A DNA stretch of 64,000 nucleotides from Variovorax ginsengisoli (lineage in GTDB: Bacteria; Pseudomonadota; Gammaproteobacteria; Burkholderiales; Burkholderiaceae_C): positions 62,001 to 126,000 of the forward strand of contig NZ_JAUJZH010000022.1 of the NCBI RefSeq assembly GCF_030486595.1. The letters are read 5' to 3'. Shown in pieces: positions 52,263 to 60,842 of the stretch (its first letter is position 1; each line of letters begins with the position of its first letter). A program made the position numbers and the translations under genes. The notes beneath the pieces are model-generated. The model had not been told where the DNA came from. It was given only the letters and a program-made list of their open reading frames with translations, and searched no databases.

Positions 52263-53693
52263 ATGTCACCCCTTCTGCAAGACGACGCACCCGCGGCCGC
52301 CAATCCCCACCTGAAGTCCTGGCTGAGCACGCTCGCGCAGGCCCGCAGCGACGTCAGCCAGTGCGCGATGACGGCCCATTCGGGCCGCCTGACGCGCGCC
52401 GTCGGCCTGGTGCTGGAGGCCGTCGGCCTGCAGCTGCCGGTTGGCAGCGACTGCCTGATCGAACTGCCGCCCGGCCATCCGCAACGCCATGCCGAAGCCG
52501 AAGTGGTCGGCTTCGCGGGCGACCGGCTGTTCCTGATGCCGCAGACCGAAGTGGCCGGGCTGGTGCCCGGGGCCAAGGTGTTTCCGCGCAGCGGCGCGCC
52601 CGGCTCGGGCCTGGCCGGCGAGGCCCACACCAAGCGGCTGCCGGTCGGCGAGGGCATGCTCGGCCGCGTGGTCGATGCCGTGGGCCGGCCGCTCGACGGC
52701 CTGGGTCCGCTCGACATCAGCCGCAAGGTGCCGCTGTCGTCGCCGCCGATCAATCCGCTCACTCGGGCGCCGATCGACTCGGTGCTGGACGTCGGCGTGC
52801 GCGCCATCAACTCGATGCTCACGGTCGGCCGCGGCCAGCGCATGGGCCTGTTCGCCGGCTCGGGCGTCGGCAAGAGCGTGCTGCTGGGCATGATGGCCCG
52901 CTACACCAGCGCCGAGGTGATCGTGGTCGGCCTGATCGGCGAGCGCGGCCGCGAAGTCAAGGACTTCATCGAGAACACGCTCGGCGAGGAAGGCCTGGCG
53001 CGGGCGGTGGTGGTCGCCGCGCCGGCCGACAACTCGCCGCTGCTGCGGCTGCAGGGTGCCGCCTACGCGACCTGCCTGGCCGAGTACTTCCGCGACCTCG
53101 GCAAGGACGTGCTGCTGATCATGGACTCGCTCACGCGCTATGCGATGGCGCAGCGCGAGATCGCGCTGGCGGTCGGGGAGCCGCCGGCCACCAAGGGCTA
53201 TCCGCCCTCGGTGTTCGCGAAGCTGCCGGCGCTGGTCGAGCGCGCCGGCAACGGTGCCCGGGATGCCGACGGGCGCGGCGGCTCGATCACCGCCTTCTAC
53301 ACGGTGCTCTCGGAAGGCGACGACCAGCAGGACCCGATCGCCGACTCGGCCCGCGCCATCCTCGACGGCCACGTGGTGCTGTCGCGCACGCTGGCCGAAG
53401 CCGGGCACTACCCGGCGATCGACATCGAGGCCTCGATCAGCCGCGCGATGACGGCGCTGATCCCGCCCTCGCAGTTCGACACAGTGCGCCGCTTCAAGCA
53501 GATGCTGTCGCGCTACCAGCGCAACCGCGACCTGATCAGCGTCGGCGCCTACGCGCCCGGACACGACCTGCAGCTGGACCAGGCGATCGCGATGTACCCG
53601 CGCATCGAGGCCTTCCTGCAGCAGTCGATGGAAGAGCCCACCGACTATCCGGCGTCGATCGCGCGCATGACGAAGCTGTTCGAACCCACCTGA
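52263..53693 (+). CDS. fliI: Flagellar export ATPase FliI
   Basis: This 476-residue F1-beta-like ATPase has Walker A GLFAGSGVGKSVLLG near residues 195-209, the type III ATPase stretch VVGLIGERGREVKDFIENTL, and Walker B VLLIMDSLTRYAMAQREIAL. It unfolds or delivers substrates to the export gate with FliH and FliJ. The ATG at 52263 (MSPLLQDDAPA) is used; upstream open codons cover the repeat element and are not expected to be translated. fliJ starts 12 bases after its stop. Confidence 0.96.
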   Translation: MSPLLQDDAPAAANPHLKSWLSTLAQARSDVSQCAMTAHSGRLTRAVGLVLEAVGLQLPVGSDCLIELPPGHPQRHAEAEVVGFAGDRLFLMPQTEVAGLVPGAKVFPRSGAPGSGLAGEAHTKRLPVGEGMLGRVVDAVGRPLDGLGPLDISRKVPLSSPPINPLTRAPIDSVLDVGVRAINSMLTVGRGQRMGLFAGSGVGKSVLLGMMARYTSAEVIVVGLIGERGREVKDFIENTLGEEGLARAVVVAAPADNSPLLRLQGAAYATCLAEYFRDLGKDVLLIMDSLTRYAMAQREIALAVGEPPATKGYPPSVFAKLPALVERAGNGARDADGRGGSITAFYTVLSEGDDQQDPIADSARAILDGHVVLSRTLAEAGHYPAIDIEASISRAMTALIPPSQFDTVRRFKQMLSRYQRNRDLISVGAYAPGHDLQLDQAIAMYPRIEAFLQQSMEEPTDYPASIARMTKLFEPT

Positions 53694-53705
53694 GGAAGGA
53701 CACCG

Positions 53706-54161
53706 ATGGCCCAGAAACTCCCGCTCGACACGCTGACCGATCTCGCACGGACCCAGACCGACGACGCCGCGCGCCGCCTCGGCGCCTTGCAGGGCGCCCG
53801 GCTCGGGGCCGGCCAGAAGCTCGAACTGCTGCTGCAGTACCGCCAGGACTACTACGACCAGCTGCACCAGCTCATGAACAAGGGCCTGCCGACCGCGCAG
53901 TGGCGCAACTTCCAGGCCTTCCTCGGCACCCTCGACGGCGCCATCGAGCAGCAGCGCGCGATCGTGGCCCAGGCCGAGAGCCGGCTGGACCATGGCCGCA
54001 GCGACTGGCAGCACCACAAGCGCCGCCTCAACTCCTTCGACACCCTGGCGGAGCGCGTGCGGCGCCAGGAAATGCTGGCGCAGGCCAAGCGCGAGCAGCG
54101 CGACAGCGACGAACGCGCGGCCCGGAAGTTCTTCGACCGCGCCGCCCATCCGACCCTTTGA
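53706..54161 (+). CDS. fliJ: Flagellar export protein FliJ
   Basis: This 151-residue protein is predicted to be almost entirely helical coiled coil (LGAGQKLELLLQYRQDYYDQ, LAERVRRQEMLAQAKREQRD), as expected for FliJ, which forms the stalk between the FliI ring and FlhA. Sequence conservation in the family is low, so its place between fliI and fliK carries much of the call. fliK starts 20 bases downstream. Confidence 0.92.
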   Translation: MAQKLPLDTLTDLARTQTDDAARRLGALQGARLGAGQKLELLLQYRQDYYDQLHQLMNKGLPTAQWRNFQAFLGTLDGAIEQQRAIVAQAESRLDHGRSDWQHHKRRLNSFDTLAERVRRQEMLAQAKREQRDSDERAARKFFDRAAHPTL

Positions 54162-54181
54162 AATCCCGACCGGATTCGCCC

Positions 54182-55549
54182 ATGCCCACACTCATTTCGC
54201 CCTCCGTCAAATTCGCCAGCCCCCAAGCCTCGCAGGCCGGGTCCCGTGGCCGCGGTGCCGAGGAACCCGACGGCCGCAGCTTCGGCGCCATGCTGGACCG
54301 CTCGCGCGCCGCCGGCGGCACCCGGTCGGCGGCCGATGCCGATGCCACACCCGAGGCCACCGCGACGCGGCGGCCGGGCCGCGACGGCGAGCGCAAGAGC
54401 GAACTCAGCGCCGCCGACGTGCTGGCCATGCTGGCACCGCTGGCCGCGCCGATCGCGGCACCGATCGTCGGCACCCCGGCCGATGGCCGCCCGGTCGCCG
54501 GCAATGCGACGTCCGCCGCCACCGACACCGCCCTCGCCGGCGTTCTGCCGGACTGCGCCGCAACGGACGCGTCGGCCGCCTCATTGACCGCCGCCGACGC
54601 CGCCGCCACGGCCTCGCAGGCCGCAGGCGCGGAAGAGGCGGCGCTGGCCCCGGCCGCCGCCGACCCGGAGGCGAAGGCCGATGCCCCGGCCACCGGCCGT
54701 GCGGCCAGAACCGCCGGCACGATCGATCCGGCCACCCGGACCGCCCTGTCGCCGCCTGCCGCCGAGGCAGCGGAGGCTGCCGCGCCGCCGGCCACCACCC
54801 CGGTGACCTCCTCGTTCGTGCCGCCGGTGGCTGGCGCCAAGGCCGCGACGCCGGGCGCCGGCGAGGCCGCGACGGCAGCCGCCGCGGCGCCCACCGACAC
54901 GCCCAGGACCGCCGCGGGCCAGGCCACCGCCGGCGCCGCGACTTCGATCGCCGCCGCGGCCGAGCCCAAGGCCGCCGAACCGCTCGATGCCGACGCTGCA
55001 TCGAGCGCGCCGACGCTGCAACCGGTCGCCTCGGCGCTGCCGGCCGCGGCCGACCGTGCCGCTGCCACCTCGAAGGCCACGCCAGTGCTGTCGGTCGCCC
55101 CGCCCGTGGGCAGCCACGAATGGGGTCCCGCGATCGGCCAGCAGATGATCCGGATGAGCGCCAGCGGCCACCAGGTGGCCGAGCTCAACCTCAACCCGGC
55201 CGGTCTCGGCCCGCTCAAGGTCACGCTGACGATGGGCGACAACCAGGCCCAGGCGATGTTCGTCTCGGCGCACGAAGGCGTGCGCAAGGCGGTCGAGGCC
55301 GCCCTGCCCCAGCTGCGCACCACCCTGGCCGACCAGGGCATCAGCCTGGGCCACACCTCGGTCGGCGCCGAGAGCCGCCAGCCCTCGCCGCAAGGCGGGT
55401 TCGCCCAGCAGAACCCGGGACGGTCGTCCGGCCAGCCGGCCTACCCCGGTGCCGGACAGGGCGTCGACGCCGCCTCGGCCGCGCCGCAGCCCGTGGCCCT
55501 GGCCCGCGCCTCGCGGACAGCGAACGCCGGCCTGGACACGTTTGCCTGA
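54182..55549 (+). CDS. fliK: Flagellar hook-length control protein FliK
   Basis: This 455-residue protein has a very Ala/Pro/Thr-rich N-terminal 300 residues, probably extended, which act as the molecular ruler in this family. A C-terminal Flg_hook domain follows (LNLNPAGLGPLKVTLTMGDN, AQAMFVSAHEGVRKAVEAAL, LPQLRTTLADQGISLG). It stops rod/hook export via FlhB when the hook is long enough. The ATG at 54182 is 20 bases after fliJ. Its TGA abuts a repeat doublet. A FliK-like paralogue lies at 41937-43232. Confidence 0.93.
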   Translation: MPTLISPSVKFASPQASQAGSRGRGAEEPDGRSFGAMLDRSRAAGGTRSAADADATPEATATRRPGRDGERKSELSAADVLAMLAPLAAPIAAPIVGTPADGRPVAGNATSAATDTALAGVLPDCAATDASAASLTAADAAATASQAAGAEEAALAPAAADPEAKADAPATGRAARTAGTIDPATRTALSPPAAEAAEAAAPPATTPVTSSFVPPVAGAKAATPGAGEAATAAAAAPTDTPRTAAGQATAGAATSIAAAAEPKAAEPLDADAASSAPTLQPVASALPAAADRAAATSKATPVLSVAPPVGSHEWGPAIGQQMIRMSASGHQVAELNLNPAGLGPLKVTLTMGDNQAQAMFVSAHEGVRKAVEAALPQLRTTLADQGISLGHTSVGAESRQPSPQGGFAQQNPGRSSGQPAYPGAGQGVDAASAAPQPVALARASRTANAGLDTFA

Positions 55550-55668
55550 GACCTTGCGGGACAGACCAACAAACTGCGAAGCAGTTTTTGCTCTGTCCTC
55601 GACTTCCTGAGACCTTGCGGGACAGACCAACAAACTGCGAAGCAGTTTGTTGCTCTGTCCTCAACTGA
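55550..55668. repeat. Tandem 61-base hairpin doublet, family A, copy 2 (fliK-fliL gap)
   Basis: Two units start at 55550 and 55611, spaced 61 bases as in copy 1, with the same junction and tail. The second palindrome (55620-55660) is the best formed in the window: arms of about 19 bases from GGACAGACCAACAAACTGC, with one mismatch and the loop GAA. Copy 1 has GCA in the loop and a shorter right arm. The block begins directly after the fliK TGA; the remaining gap to fliL (55669-55774) has no gene. Confidence 0.88.
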
Positions 55669-55774
55669 TCAGAAGGCAATGAACGGATCTGACGCGCTTT
55701 TCCATCCCTGATCGACCGTTCGCCAAGCCTTCAATTCGCAAAGAATAGACCGAACAAGTCAATCGAACCTCACC

Positions 55775-56257
55775 ATGGCCACCTCACCCAACGCTCCCAC
55801 CGCCGCCGCGCCTCGCTCCTCGAAGCTGCTGATCGGCCTCCTGATCGGGGTCAGCCTGCTGGCCGCCGGCGCGGTCGCCTACGTCCTGCTCGGCCCCAAG
55901 GCCGCGGCGCACCAGGCCGAAGCCGCCAAGCCGGCGCCCGAGAAGCCGATCTTCGTGGCACTGGAACCGTTCACCGTCAACGTGCAGGGTGAGGGCCGCG
56001 CCAAGTTCCTGCACGTCGGCATGGCGCTCAAGGTGCGCGGCGAACCGTCGAAGGCGCAGATCACCGAGTTCATGCCCGAGCTGCGCAGCCGGGCCTTGAT
56101 GCTGCTGTCGAACCGGACCGCCGACTCGCTGGTCTCGCCCGACGACAAGGCCAAGCTGGCCGAAGAGATCCGCACCGAGCTGAACCGGCCGCTCAACGCC
56201 GATCTGCCCGAGCAGGGCATCACCAGCGTCGCCTTCAACACCTTCGTGGTGCAGTGA
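55775..56257 (+). CDS. fliL: Flagellar basal body-associated protein FliL
   Basis: This 160-residue protein has one N-terminal membrane helix (LLIGLLIGVSLLAAGAVAYV, about 15-35) and a periplasmic domain of stomatin-like fold (FVALEPFTVNVQGEGRAKFL, FMPELRSRALMLLSNRTADS). It stabilises stators near the rotor. It follows the repeat block and begins the fliL-M-N-O-P-Q-R part of the operon, 225 bases after fliK. Confidence 0.95.
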   Translation: MATSPNAPTAAAPRSSKLLIGLLIGVSLLAAGAVAYVLLGPKAAAHQAEAAKPAPEKPIFVALEPFTVNVQGEGRAKFLHVGMALKVRGEPSKAQITEFMPELRSRALMLLSNRTADSLVSPDDKAKLAEEIRTELNRPLNADLPEQGITSVAFNTFVVQ

Positions 56258-56278
56258 CCCCCAGCAGGCGAGTCACCC

Positions 56279-57280
56279 ATGGCCTATGAACAAGTCCTCT
56301 CGCAGGACGAGGTCGATGCCCTGCTGCAAGGCGTCACCGGCGGCAGCGTCGACCAGACCTCCAAGCCGGCCAAGCCGTCGGACGGCCTGCCGGCCTACGA
56401 CCTCGGCGCGCCCGACCGGGTCGTGCGCAGCCGCATGCACACGCTGGAAGTCATCAACGAACGCTTCGCGCGCGGCCTGCGCAGCGCGCTGCTGAACTTC
56501 ATGCGCCGCAGCCCCGACATCTCGGTCGGGCCGGTGCAGATCCAGCAGTACGCCGAGTTCGTGCGCCACCTGCCGGTGCCGGCCAACATCAACATGATGC
56601 ACATGAAGCCGCTGCGGGGCACCGCGCTCTTCGTGTTCGATCCGAAGCTGGTCTTCCTGGTGGTCGACAACCTCTTCGGCAGCGACGGCCGCTACCACGT
56701 GCGGGTCGAGGGGCGCGACTTCACGCGCACCGAGCAGCGCATCATCAAGCGCCTGCTCGACCTCTCGCTGCAGTGCTACGGCGAGGCCTGGCAGCCGGTC
56801 TACCCGCTCGATTTCGACTACGTGCGCGCCGAGATGCACGGCAAGCTGGCCAACATCGTGGCGCCCAACGAGGTGGTGGTCAACACCACGCTGCAGATCG
56901 AGTTCGGCCCCATCGGCGGCTTCCTGCACGTGTGCATCCCCTACTCGATGATCGAGCCGATCCGCGACCTGCTGTCGAATCCGATCCAGGACGAGGTCGA
57001 GATCGACAAGCGCTGGGTCAAGCAGATGTCCCGGCAGATGCAGGCCGCCGACGTCGAGCTGACCGCGGACTTCGTGAAGATGTCCTCGACCATCGGCGAG
57101 GTGCTCAAGCTCCAGGTCGGCGACGTGCTGCCGATCGAGCTGCCGTCCTCCGTCATCGCCCGGGTCGACGGCGTGCCGGTGATGGAGTGCGGCTTCGGCA
57201 CCTCGAACGACCGCTACGCCCTGCGCGTGCAAAACATGATCTCCCACCAAGACAGCGATGTGAAGAACGACCATGACTGA
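56279..57280 (+). CDS. fliM: Flagellar motor switch protein FliM
   Basis: This 333-residue protein has the CheY-P-binding N-terminal peptide VLSQDEVDALLQGVTGG, a middle CheC-like domain (YAEFVRHLPVPANINMMHMK), and a C-terminal SpoA domain (LKLQVGDVLPIELPSSVIAR). It forms the C-ring with FliG and FliN and receives the chemotaxis signal. It overlaps fliN by 8 bases. Confidence 0.97.
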   Translation: MAYEQVLSQDEVDALLQGVTGGSVDQTSKPAKPSDGLPAYDLGAPDRVVRSRMHTLEVINERFARGLRSALLNFMRRSPDISVGPVQIQQYAEFVRHLPVPANINMMHMKPLRGTALFVFDPKLVFLVVDNLFGSDGRYHVRVEGRDFTRTEQRIIKRLLDLSLQCYGEAWQPVYPLDFDYVRAEMHGKLANIVAPNEVVVNTTLQIEFGPIGGFLHVCIPYSMIEPIRDLLSNPIQDEVEIDKRWVKQMSRQMQAADVELTADFVKMSSTIGEVLKLQVGDVLPIELPSSVIARVDGVPVMECGFGTSNDRYALRVQNMISHQDSDVKNDHD

Positions 57281-57707
57281 CAACATTTCCTCCGCCAGCG
57301 ACGCGGACGACTGGGCCAGCGCGCTGGCCGAGCAGACCGCCGCCACGCCCGCCCCACCGGCAGCCGAACCCGTGCCGGCGCCCGCCGCGGCACAGGTCTT
57401 CCAGCAGATCCAGGAGCCGGCCGCCGCCGCCAGCGTCTCCGCCGTGGACATCGCGCGCGTGATGGACGTGCCGGTGCAGCTGACCGCCGAGATCGGCCGC
57501 ACGCGCATCACCATCAAGAGCCTGCTGCAGCTGTCGCAGGGCTCGGTGGTCGAGCTCGACGGCCTGGCCGGCCAGCCGCTCGACGTGCTGATCAACGGCT
57601 ACCTGATCGCCCAGGGCGAAGTGGTGGTCGTCAACGACAAATACGGCATCCGGCTGACCGACATCATCACGCCGTCGGAGCGGATGCAGAAGCTGGCGCG
57701 CTCATGA
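57273..57707 (+). CDS. fliN: Flagellar motor switch protein FliN
   Basis: This 144-residue protein has an Ala/Pro-rich N-terminal half and a C-terminal SpoA domain (MDVPVQLTAEIGRTRITIKS, LLQLSQGSVVELDGLAGQPL, DVLINGYLIAQGEVVVVNDK). It forms the bottom of the C-ring and binds FliH. It overlaps fliM by 8 bases and fliO by 4. Confidence 0.97.
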   Translation: MTDNISSASDADDWASALAEQTAATPAPPAAEPVPAPAAAQVFQQIQEPAAAASVSAVDIARVMDVPVQLTAEIGRTRITIKSLLQLSQGSVVELDGLAGQPLDVLINGYLIAQGEVVVVNDKYGIRLTDIITPSERMQKLARS

Positions 57708-58117
57708 CGCTTCCAACGGTGCCTTCGCACGCGGTCGAGATGGCGCCGGCAGTCGGCGCCCCCGGCCTGCTGCAGGCCGGCCTCGGCATGCTGGTGGTGC
57801 TCGGCCTGATCTTCGGGTGCGCCTGGCTGGCGCGCCGCTTCGGGCTGCAGCGCTTCGGCGGCGGCGGCCAGGTGGTCAAGGTCGTGTCCAGCGCCAGCGT
57901 CGGCCAGCGCGAACGCGTGGTGGTGGTCGAGGTCGCGGGCACCTGGCTGGTGCTGGGCGTCACGGCGAGCCAGGTCAACACCCTGCATTCGCTGCCCGCG
58001 CAGGCGGTGGCCAGCGTCGCCGCCGAACCGGTTTCGATGGCCCGCAACCCGGTCGACCTGTTCGCGCAGAAGCTGCGTGAATCGCTGACCGGCAAGGCCC
58101 GTCCCGCGTCATGGTGA
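57704..58117 (+). CDS. fliO: Flagellar export protein FliO
   Basis: This 137-residue protein has a membrane helix near residue 25-45 (LLQAGLGMLVVLGLIFGCAW) followed by a cytoplasmic domain (VVKVVSSASVGQRERVVVVE). It helps assemble the FliP-FliR gate core. The N-terminal part is short, as usual for betaproteobacteria. It overlaps fliN by 4 bases and fliP by 7. Confidence 0.92.
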   Translation: MTLPTVPSHAVEMAPAVGAPGLLQAGLGMLVVLGLIFGCAWLARRFGLQRFGGGGQVVKVVSSASVGQRERVVVVEVAGTWLVLGVTASQVNTLHSLPAQAVASVAAEPVSMARNPVDLFAQKLRESLTGKARPASW

Positions 58118-58869
58118 GCAAGCCTCTTCGCCGCGGCCTGCAGGCCGGCCTGGTGCTGCTCGCGGCTGCGCTGCCGATGGCCGCCTGGACCCAGGGCCTG
58201 CCGGGGCTGATCAGCACGCCCGGCCCCGGCGGAAGCCAGACCTGGTCGCTCAGCGTCCAGACGCTGGTGCTGCTGACCTCGCTGTCCTTCCTGCCGGCCC
58301 TGCTGCTGTGCATGACCAGCTTCACGCGGATCCTGATCGTGCTGGGCCTGCTGCGCACCGCGATCGGCACCCAGTCGTCGCCGCCGAACCAGATCCTGGT
58401 CGGGCTGTCGCTGTTCCTGACCTTCTTCGTCATGTCGCCGGTCTTCGACAAGGTCTACACCGAGGCCTACAAGCCCTTTTCCGAGAACAAGATCAGCACC
58501 GACAAGGCCCTGGAACGCGGCATCGAGCCCTTCAAGGCCTTCATGCTTCGCCAGACCCGCGAGAACGACCTGGCGCTGTTCGCGAAGCTGGCCAAGGTGC
58601 CAGACATGCAGGGCCCCGAGGAAGTGCCGCTGCGCATCCTGCTGCCCTCCTTCGTGATCAGCGAACTGAAGACCGCCTTCCAGATCGGCTTCACCATCTT
58701 CATTCCGTTCCTGATCATCGACCTGGTGGTGGCGAGCGTGCTGATGTCGATGGGCATGATGATGGTGCCGCCGGCCAGCATCGCCCTGCCCTTCAAGCTG
58801 ATGCTTTTCGTGCTGGCCGATGGCTGGCAACTTCTGATCGGCGCGCTGGCGCAGAGCTTCTACACCTGA
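58111..58869 (+). CDS. fliP: Flagellar export gate protein FliP
   Basis: This 252-residue protein has a cleavable-type N-terminal signal (LQAGLVLLAAALPMAAW) and the FliP hallmarks FTRILIVLGLLRTAIGTQSS, PPNQILVGLSLFLTFFVMSP and ILLPSFVISELKTAFQIGF, with several membrane helices. It forms the core of the export gate with FliQ and FliR. The ATG at 58111 overlaps fliO by 7 bases. Confidence 0.97.
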   Translation: MVSKPLRRGLQAGLVLLAAALPMAAWTQGLPGLISTPGPGGSQTWSLSVQTLVLLTSLSFLPALLLCMTSFTRILIVLGLLRTAIGTQSSPPNQILVGLSLFLTFFVMSPVFDKVYTEAYKPFSENKISTDKALERGIEPFKAFMLRQTRENDLALFAKLAKVPDMQGPEEVPLRILLPSFVISELKTAFQIGFTIFIPFLIIDLVVASVLMSMGMMMVPPASIALPFKLMLFVLADGWQLLIGALAQSFYT

Positions 58870-58878
58870 AGGACCGTC

Positions 58879-59148
58879 ATGACCCCCGAAACCATCATGT
58901 CGATGGGCAACCAGGCGATCATGGTGTCGCTCGCGCTCGGCGCACCGCTGCTGCTGGTGGCGCTGGTCGTCGGCCTCGTCATCAGCATCTTCCAGGCGGC
59001 GACCCAGATCAACGAAGCCACGCTGTCCTTCATCCCGAAGCTGCTGGCAGTGTTCGCGACCATGGTCATCGCCGGCCCCTGGATGCTCGGCCAGATGCTG
59101 GACTACATCCGCGCCTTGTTCATGAGCATCCCCCAACTGATCGGCTGA
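58879..59148 (+). CDS. fliQ: Flagellar export gate protein FliQ
   Basis: This 89-residue protein has two membrane helices and the typical GLVISIFQAATQINEATLSF segment between them. It is part of the FliPQR gate. It follows fliP by 9 bases. A 67-base gap with a family B-like repeat separates it from fliR, where these genes are usually only a few bases apart. Confidence 0.96.
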   Translation: MTPETIMSMGNQAIMVSLALGAPLLLVALVVGLVISIFQAATQINEATLSFIPKLLAVFATMVIAGPWMLGQMLDYIRALFMSIPQLIG

Positions 59149-59161
59149 ACGTGGCCCCCAC

Positions 59162-59205
59162 GCTCCTCACTTCGTGTGTCGCCGCCCCCCGAGGGGGCGG
59201 CCCGG
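59162..59205. repeat. Family B-like element, partial copy 3 (fliQ-fliR gap)
   Basis: GCCCCC-CGA-GGGGGC (59184-59198) forms a perfect stem. The bases before it (CTCACTTCGTGT) resemble the bases before the stem in copy 1 (CTCACTGCGTGT), and after it comes GGCCCGGCGGCAGCC, a shortened version of the core. It looks like a truncated or collapsed member of the family. Confidence 0.6.
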
Positions 59206-59215
59206 CGGCAGCCTG

Positions 59216-60010
59216 ATGCCACCCGTCTTCGAAGTCACGTCGGCGCAGCTCACCGCCTGGCTGGTGGGTTTCCTGTGGCCGTTCGTGCGGATGCTGGCGC
59301 TGGTCAGCACGGCGCCGATCTTCGGCGAAACGTGGGTGGCGCGCCGGGTCAAGGCGGCGATCGCGGCGATGCTCGCGCTGGTGCTGGCGCCGACTCTGGG
59401 CCCGATGCCCGACGTGCCGGTGGTCTCCGCCGGCGGCGTCTGGATCATCCTCCAGCAGGTGCTGGTCGGCGTCGCCATGGGCTTCACGATGCGCATGGTG
59501 TTCACCGCCGTGCTGGCCGCGGGCGAGTACATCGGCCTGCAGATGGGCCTGTCATTCGCCTCCTTCTTCGATCCCATGAACGGCGGCGCCACGATGGTGG
59601 TGGCGCGGCTGCTGAACATGCTGGCGATGCTGATCTTCATCGCGGTCGACGGCCACCTGCTGATCATCGCCGCGCTGGCCGAGAGCTTCCAGGCCCTGCC
59701 GATCACCGATGCGCCGCTGGCCGCGCAGGGCTGGATGTTCCTGGTCTCGGGCGCGAGCCAGATCTTCGCCAGCGGCATGATGCTCTCGCTGCCGCTGGTG
59801 ACCGCCCTGCTGATCCTGAACCTGGCGATGGGCATCCTGAACCGCGCATCGCCCCAGTTCAGCATCTTTGCCGTCGGCTTCCCGCTGACGCTGCTGGCCG
59901 GGATCGGGATGCTGCAGCTTCTTACGCCGCACCTCGCGGTGTTCCTGGAGCCCCGATTCGCGCAAGGGCTGGAAGCGATGGTCCGGGTGGCCCGGATGCT
60001 GCATCCCTGA
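59216..60010 (+). CDS. fliR: Flagellar export gate protein FliR
   Basis: This 264-residue protein has six predicted membrane helices and the FliR segments AGEYIGLQMGLSFASFFDPM and FAVGFPLTLLAGIGMLQLLT. It completes the FliPQR core. The ATG at 59216 gives the usual start (MPPVFEVTSAQL); upstream open codons cover the repeat. It is the last gene of the operon and is convergent with the FkbM-type gene. Confidence 0.96.
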   Translation: MPPVFEVTSAQLTAWLVGFLWPFVRMLALVSTAPIFGETWVARRVKAAIAAMLALVLAPTLGPMPDVPVVSAGGVWIILQQVLVGVAMGFTMRMVFTAVLAAGEYIGLQMGLSFASFFDPMNGGATMVVARLLNMLAMLIFIAVDGHLLIIAALAESFQALPITDAPLAAQGWMFLVSGASQIFASGMMLSLPLVTALLILNLAMGILNRASPQFSIFAVGFPLTLLAGIGMLQLLTPHLAVFLEPRFAQGLEAMVRVARMLHP

Positions 60011-60013
60011 AGC

Positions 60014-60038
60014 CCTCGGCCCCCGGTGACGGCCGAGG
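60014..60038. terminator. Hairpin between convergent fliR and FkbM-type genes
   Basis: CCTCGGCC at 60014-60021 and GGCCGAGG at 60031-60038 form a perfect 8-base stem with a 9-base loop in the 49-base convergent gap. A bidirectional terminator role is likely from position, though no T-run is present. Confidence 0.5.
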
Positions 60039-60059
60039 CGGACTTTCCGCCGCGACGAC

Positions 60060-60842
60060 TCAGCGGGCGAAGATGCAGTTCCAGAGTCCCTCGTACTTCT
60101 GGACCTGGTGCTTCTCGATCATGGCGAAGCCGAGTTGACGCAACGTGCCGGCAATCTCGTCGAGCTTCGCATCGTCGATCTCGATGAAGACCTCCTTGCA
60201 GCCGCGCAGCGATTCCATGGCGCCCCTGATCGCGGCCATCTCGTGCCCGTCGACGTCGATCTTGACGTACTCGGGCCTCGGCAGACCCATCTGCTCGATC
60301 CACCTGTCGAAATGCACGAGCTGGATCGCGTGGACGTGCTGCGGCGCGAAGGTGTCACCGAATACCGCAACGGGCGCGCCGACGATCTTCTCGTGACTCC
60401 CGAGGTCCATCTTGTGAATGTAGAGCTTGTCGGCCGAGAACCGATCCGACACCGCGACGTTGAATGCCGAAATGTCGACCTCGACGCCCCGATTGAGAAA
60501 GGCGTTCCACGACAGCAGGAAGTAGTTGGACGGATCCGGCTCGATGGCGACCACCCTGAGCTTGCGTTTCGCCGCATAGAGCGCGAAGACGCCATTGCTG
60601 GCGCCGAAATCGTAGTAGACCGACGACGCGGGAATCCGGTCGATCCAGTCCAGCAGTTCGGGCTCGATGTACTCGATCCCGGCCGCCATCCATAGCAGTC
60701 GCTTGCTGAGCGCAAGCCAGCGAAGTCTCAGGCCGCGCACTTCGGATTCGTAGCAGTAGTCGTCTGGATCGAAAGCCTCGGCACGCGCGAGGACATCCTG
60801 GGCGACGAGACTTTCGAGAGGAACTGGTTTCCAGGTTTTCAT
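60060..60842 (-). CDS. FkbM family SAM-dependent methyltransferase
   Basis: This 260-residue protein has the SAM-binding motif YDFGASNGVFALYAAKRKLR followed by VVAIEPDPSNYFLL, and later YVKIDVDGHEMAAIRGAMES, the FkbM pattern. Members O-methylate sugars in antibiotics, surface polysaccharides and flagellin glycans. The ATG at 60842 overlaps the upstream dioxygenase stop by 4 bases; an in-frame ATG four codons earlier is possible. It is the last gene of a leftward glycan-type cluster. The acceptor is unknown. Confidence 0.85.
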   Translation of the reverse strand: MKTWKPVPLESLVAQDVLARAEAFDPDDYCYESEVRGLRLRWLALSKRLLWMAAGIEYIEPELLDWIDRIPASSVYYDFGASNGVFALYAAKRKLRVVAIEPDPSNYFLLSWNAFLNRGVEVDISAFNVAVSDRFSADKLYIHKMDLGSHEKIVGAPVAVFGDTFAPQHVHAIQLVHFDRWIEQMGLPRPEYVKIDVDGHEMAAIRGAMESLRGCKEVFIEIDDAKLDEIAGTLRQLGFAMIEKHQVQKYEGLWNCIFAR

